A stretch of 17,457 nucleotides of DNA. Source: CAYUYH01 sp964449175 (GTDB taxonomy: Bacteria > Planctomycetota > Phycisphaerae > SM23-33). The notes under the pieces were generated by a model. It was not told the DNA's origin, did not search any database, and worked only from the letters and a program-made list of their open reading frames with translations. Every line of letters begins with the position of its first letter. Within the stretch, counting starts at the first letter, position 1. Below, piece by piece: positions 15,440 to 17,457 of this stretch. The stretch is taken from positions 1 to 17,457 of the forward strand of contig CAYUYH010000020.1 in the NCBI GenBank assembly GCA_964449175.1. The letters are read 5' to 3'. The position numbers and the translations under genes were made by a program.

Positions 15440-16434
15440 GCTCCTTCCCGCAGCCAGTTGGCCAACTGCTCGGCGAAGTATGTGATTATCAGGTCCGCCC
15501 CGGCACGCTTGATGGCCGTCGTGACTTCCATCACAACCGCCCGCTCGTCGAGGTATCCGGCGGCGGCGGCGGCCTTGATGGCTGAGTACTCCCCGCTGAC
15601 CTGGTAGGCGGCGATGGGCACGTCGGTGCGTCGTCGCAGCTCGGCGATCACGTCCAGGTACGCGCCGGCCGGCTTGACCATGACGATGTCGGCGCCCTCG
15701 TCGATGTCGCAGGCGGCCTCGGACCAGACGCCGCGCCGGTTGCGATAGTCCATCTGGTAGCTGCGCCGGTCGCCGAACCGCGGGGCGGACTCAGCCGCCG
15801 AGCGGAACGGCCCATACAAGCTGGAGGCGAACTTTACCGTGTAGGAGAGTATGCCGACGTCTCCGCGACCCGCGGCATCCAGCGCCCCACGGATGGCGGC
15901 CACCTGCCCGTCCATCATGGCCGACGGGGCTACGATGTCGGCGCCGGCGGCTGCGTGCGAGACGGCCACCTTGCCCAGAAGCTCGCACGTGGCGTCGTTG
16001 TCCACCTCAGCCGAGCCGTCCGCTCGCCGCCTGACCACGCCGCAATGGCCGTGGTCGGTGTACTCGCACAGGCAGACGTCCGTGATCACGAGCATCCGCG
16101 GGAAGGCCTGTTTGATCTCGCGGCAGAGCCGCTGGACGGGCTGGCCCTCGTCCCAGGCCGAGCTGCCCTCGGCGTCCTTCCTCGAGGGGATGCCGAACAG
16201 CAGCACCGCCGGCAGGGCGAGGTCCGAGAAACGGCGGACCGTCTCCATCGCCCGGTCGACCGATAGTTGGAACTGGCCGGGCATGGAGGCGATCTCCGCC
16301 CTGATGCCGCTGCCGTCGCGCACGAACAGCGGGGCGATCAGCTCGCTGGCCGACAGCCTCACGCCGGCCAGCATCGACCGCAGGGCCTCGCTGCCGCGCA
16401 GCCTTCGGAGCCTTCTGGTGGGATACCCGCGCAT
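15436..16434 (-). CDS. hemB: Porphobilinogen synthase (delta-aminolevulinic acid dehydratase)
   Basis: Condenses two molecules of 5-aminolevulinate to porphobilinogen, the first common pyrrole of haem and related tetrapyrroles; cytoplasmic. 332 residues, a normal length. The N-terminus TRRLRRLRGSEALRSML is the family start. The zinc-type active-site cysteines are in DVCLCEYTDHGHCG (Cys121, 123, 131). The two Schiff-base lysines are in SYTVKFASSLYGPFR (Lys201) and MVKPAGAY (Lys254). The start ATG has no Shine-Dalgarno, and a TACAAT lies only seven bases upstream, which suggests a leaderless or near-leaderless message. It overlaps the NUDIX gene by four bases. The APC-EIIA gene ends 51 nt upstream. 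Confidence 0.97.
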   Translation of the reverse strand: MRGYPTRRLRRLRGSEALRSMLAGVRLSASELIAPLFVRDGSGIRAEIASMPGQFQLSVDRAMETVRRFSDLALPAVLLFGIPSRKDAEGSSAWDEGQPVQRLCREIKQAFPRMLVITDVCLCEYTDHGHCGVVRRRADGSAEVDNDATCELLGKVAVSHAAAGADIVAPSAMMDGQVAAIRGALDAAGRGDVGILSYTVKFASSLYGPFRSAAESAPRFGDRRSYQMDYRNRRGVWSEAACDIDEGADIVMVKPAGAYLDVIAELRRRTDVPIAAYQVSGEYSAIKAAAAAGYLDERAVVMEVTTAIKRAGADLIITYFAEQLANWLREGA

Positions 16435-16441
16435 CGACCGT

Positions 16442-16470
16442 ATTGTACGCGAAAGGGCTGGTCGGATGAA
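16442..16470 (-). promoter_or_regulatory. hemB promoter, apparently giving a near-leaderless transcript
   Basis: On the minus strand TTCATC (16465-16470, three of six -35 bases), a 17-nt spacer and TACAAT (16442-16447, five of six -10 bases). Only seven bases separate the -10 from the hemB ATG (16434), so transcription would begin at or next to the start codon. Confidence 0.4.
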
Positions 16471-16485
16471 GCGCAGGCGGGCGAG

Positions 16486-17457
16486 CTAGTCCGTGTCTCG
16501 CGTTCGCCCGGACATCAGGACGATGTCCCTGAGATGCTGAGCGGCGTGAGCAGTCAGCCACCGCCGCGAGAAGCCCTGCTCCTGGACGATGCCGGCGACG
16601 GCCATCAGGGCGCGGAGGTGGTAGTTGCGCTCGTCGGCTGAGCCGGCCAGCATGAAGCACACGCGGACAGGGACGGGCTGGTTGGGGAAGATGACCCCGC
16701 CGCGGCAGCGGATGAGCAGCACGTCGAAGAGCTTCTCGCCGGGCACGATGATGTGCGGGATGGCCAAGCCCGGCTGAATCACCGTGCTGGAGGAGGCCTC
16801 GCGCGCGCGGAGCAGCTCGAGGATCTGCTCAGCCGGCATGGCGAGCCGGCCGGCCAGGGCGTCGGCCGCCTGGCGGAACATCCCATCGGCGGTGACCGCC
16901 CCGGGGATGTCCAGCACGGCGCAGCGGCGGATCATCTTGTCGAAACGGTCGTGGACGACCTCGTCGCGCTCCAGGGATATCTCCCGCAGCTCTTCCTCCA
17001 GCTCGCTGCGGTAGAAGTCCCTGGAGACGGCCTGGCGGACCATGTAGACAAGCGCGCTCTCTCGGTCGCTCCGCGTGCGGACGTACACGAAGTACCACAC
17101 CACGCTGGAGACGATGAACACAGCCGTGGTGATCAGGGCGACCGCGCCCATCTCGATGATCAGGAACGCGTACAGCGCGATGCCGACCAGCGGCAGGTAG
17201 GGAAACAGCGGACAGCGGAACGGCGGGCGATAGTTCTGAATCTTGCTCCGCCGCATGATGACATGGGCGACGTTGGTCAGCAGCAAGAGCAGCAGAATCA
17301 TCGCGCTGGCTGCCTTGACCAGGTTCTCGATGCTCAAGGCCGCGATCACCACCACCATGAACAGCCCTGTAAGCAGTATGCCGACCCACGGCGTGTTGAA
17401 GCGCCGCGACCCCCAGCCCATCAGGGGCGGCCGCAGCTTGTAGCGGCGCCTGGCCAA
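16486..17457 (-). CDS. APC-family permease fused to a PTS EIIA (type 2) domain, C-terminal part
   Basis: The frame is open to the right edge (first codon TTG is internal), so the N-terminal two-thirds of the permease lie outside the window; 323 residues are seen. Hydrophobic segments at about 24-42, 48-66, 87-104 and 105-126, with MRRSKIQNYRPPFRCPLFP between, match the last helices of amino acid/polyamine (APC) permeases. After a charged linker (128-175), residues about 178-315 are a fructose/nitrogen-type EIIA domain. PGLAIPHIIVPG (229-240) holds the phosphorylatable His235, and RNYHLRALMAVAGIV (277-291) is the second conserved helix. The fusion suggests PTS-dependent control of the permease. 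Substrate and start are not visible. Confidence 0.85.
   Translation of the reverse strand: MARRRYKLRPPLMGWGSRRFNTPWVGILLTGLFMVVVIAALSIENLVKAASAMILLLLLLTNVAHVIMRRSKIQNYRPPFRCPLFPYLPLVGIALYAFLIIEMGAVALITTAVFIVSSVVWYFVYVRTRSDRESALVYMVRQAVSRDFYRSELEEELREISLERDEVVHDRFDKMIRRCAVLDIPGAVTADGMFRQAADALAGRLAMPAEQILELLRAREASSSTVIQPGLAIPHIIVPGEKLFDVLLIRCRGGVIFPNQPVPVRVCFMLAGSADERNYHLRALMAVAGIVQEQGFSRRWLTAHAAQHLRDIVLMSGRTRDTD

Noticed and set aside
1..17457. tRNA, rRNA, CRISPR, insertion sequence or prophage
   Set aside because: I saw no repeated spacer array, terminal inverted repeats, transposase, integrase or tRNA cloverleaf. Almost all sequence is explained by coding genes.

Overview
The window is 17.5 kb of GC-rich, densely coding bacterial chromosome. 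It contains twelve protein genes, two of them cut by the window edges. I see no tRNA, rRNA, CRISPR array, transposase or other mobile-element mark. The combination of an McsA/McsB pair, HflK/HflC-like (SPFH) proteins linked to an ABC exporter, and a permease fused to a PTS EIIA domain would fit a Planctomycetota-like bacterium (Phycisphaerae or a relative). That placement is inference from gene content, not proof.

Region 1 (1-7844, minus strand) looks like one six-gene operon. In transcription order it encodes a 762-residue SPFH protein with a polytopic N-terminal membrane domain, an HflC-like SPFH protein, a third SPFH protein with a His-rich N-terminus, an ABC ATPase, an ABC-2 permease with a large extracytoplasmic insert, and the start of a membrane-anchored, TPR-like protein that leaves the window. 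Gaps between genes are 2 to about 60 nt. The likely theme is a membrane scaffold of three different SPFH subunits built around, or regulating, an ABC exporter. No FtsH protease gene, the classical HflKC partner, is visible.

Region 2 (8051-9433, plus strand) is a divergently transcribed second ABC-2 permease. It has no ATPase gene beside it on its own strand, so it may share the ATPase of region 1 or one encoded elsewhere. It converges on region 3 (9461-11452, minus strand), a heavy-metal P-type ATPase that lacks an N-terminal metal-binding domain. That gene has a clear promoter with nested dyad symmetry and a structured leader.

Region 4 (11718-14561, plus strand) is an mcsA-mcsB-MFS transporter operon with overlapping genes: a zinc-finger activator, a protein arginine kinase and a 12-TM transporter. 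Region 5 (14573-17457, minus strand) holds a degenerate NUDIX protein overlapping the end of hemB (porphobilinogen synthase). hemB appears to have a near-leaderless promoter. Upstream of it is the C-terminal part of an APC-type permease fused to a PTS EIIA domain. The longest non-coding stretches are 11453-11717 (265 nt, promoter region) and 7845-8050 (206 nt, divergent promoter region).
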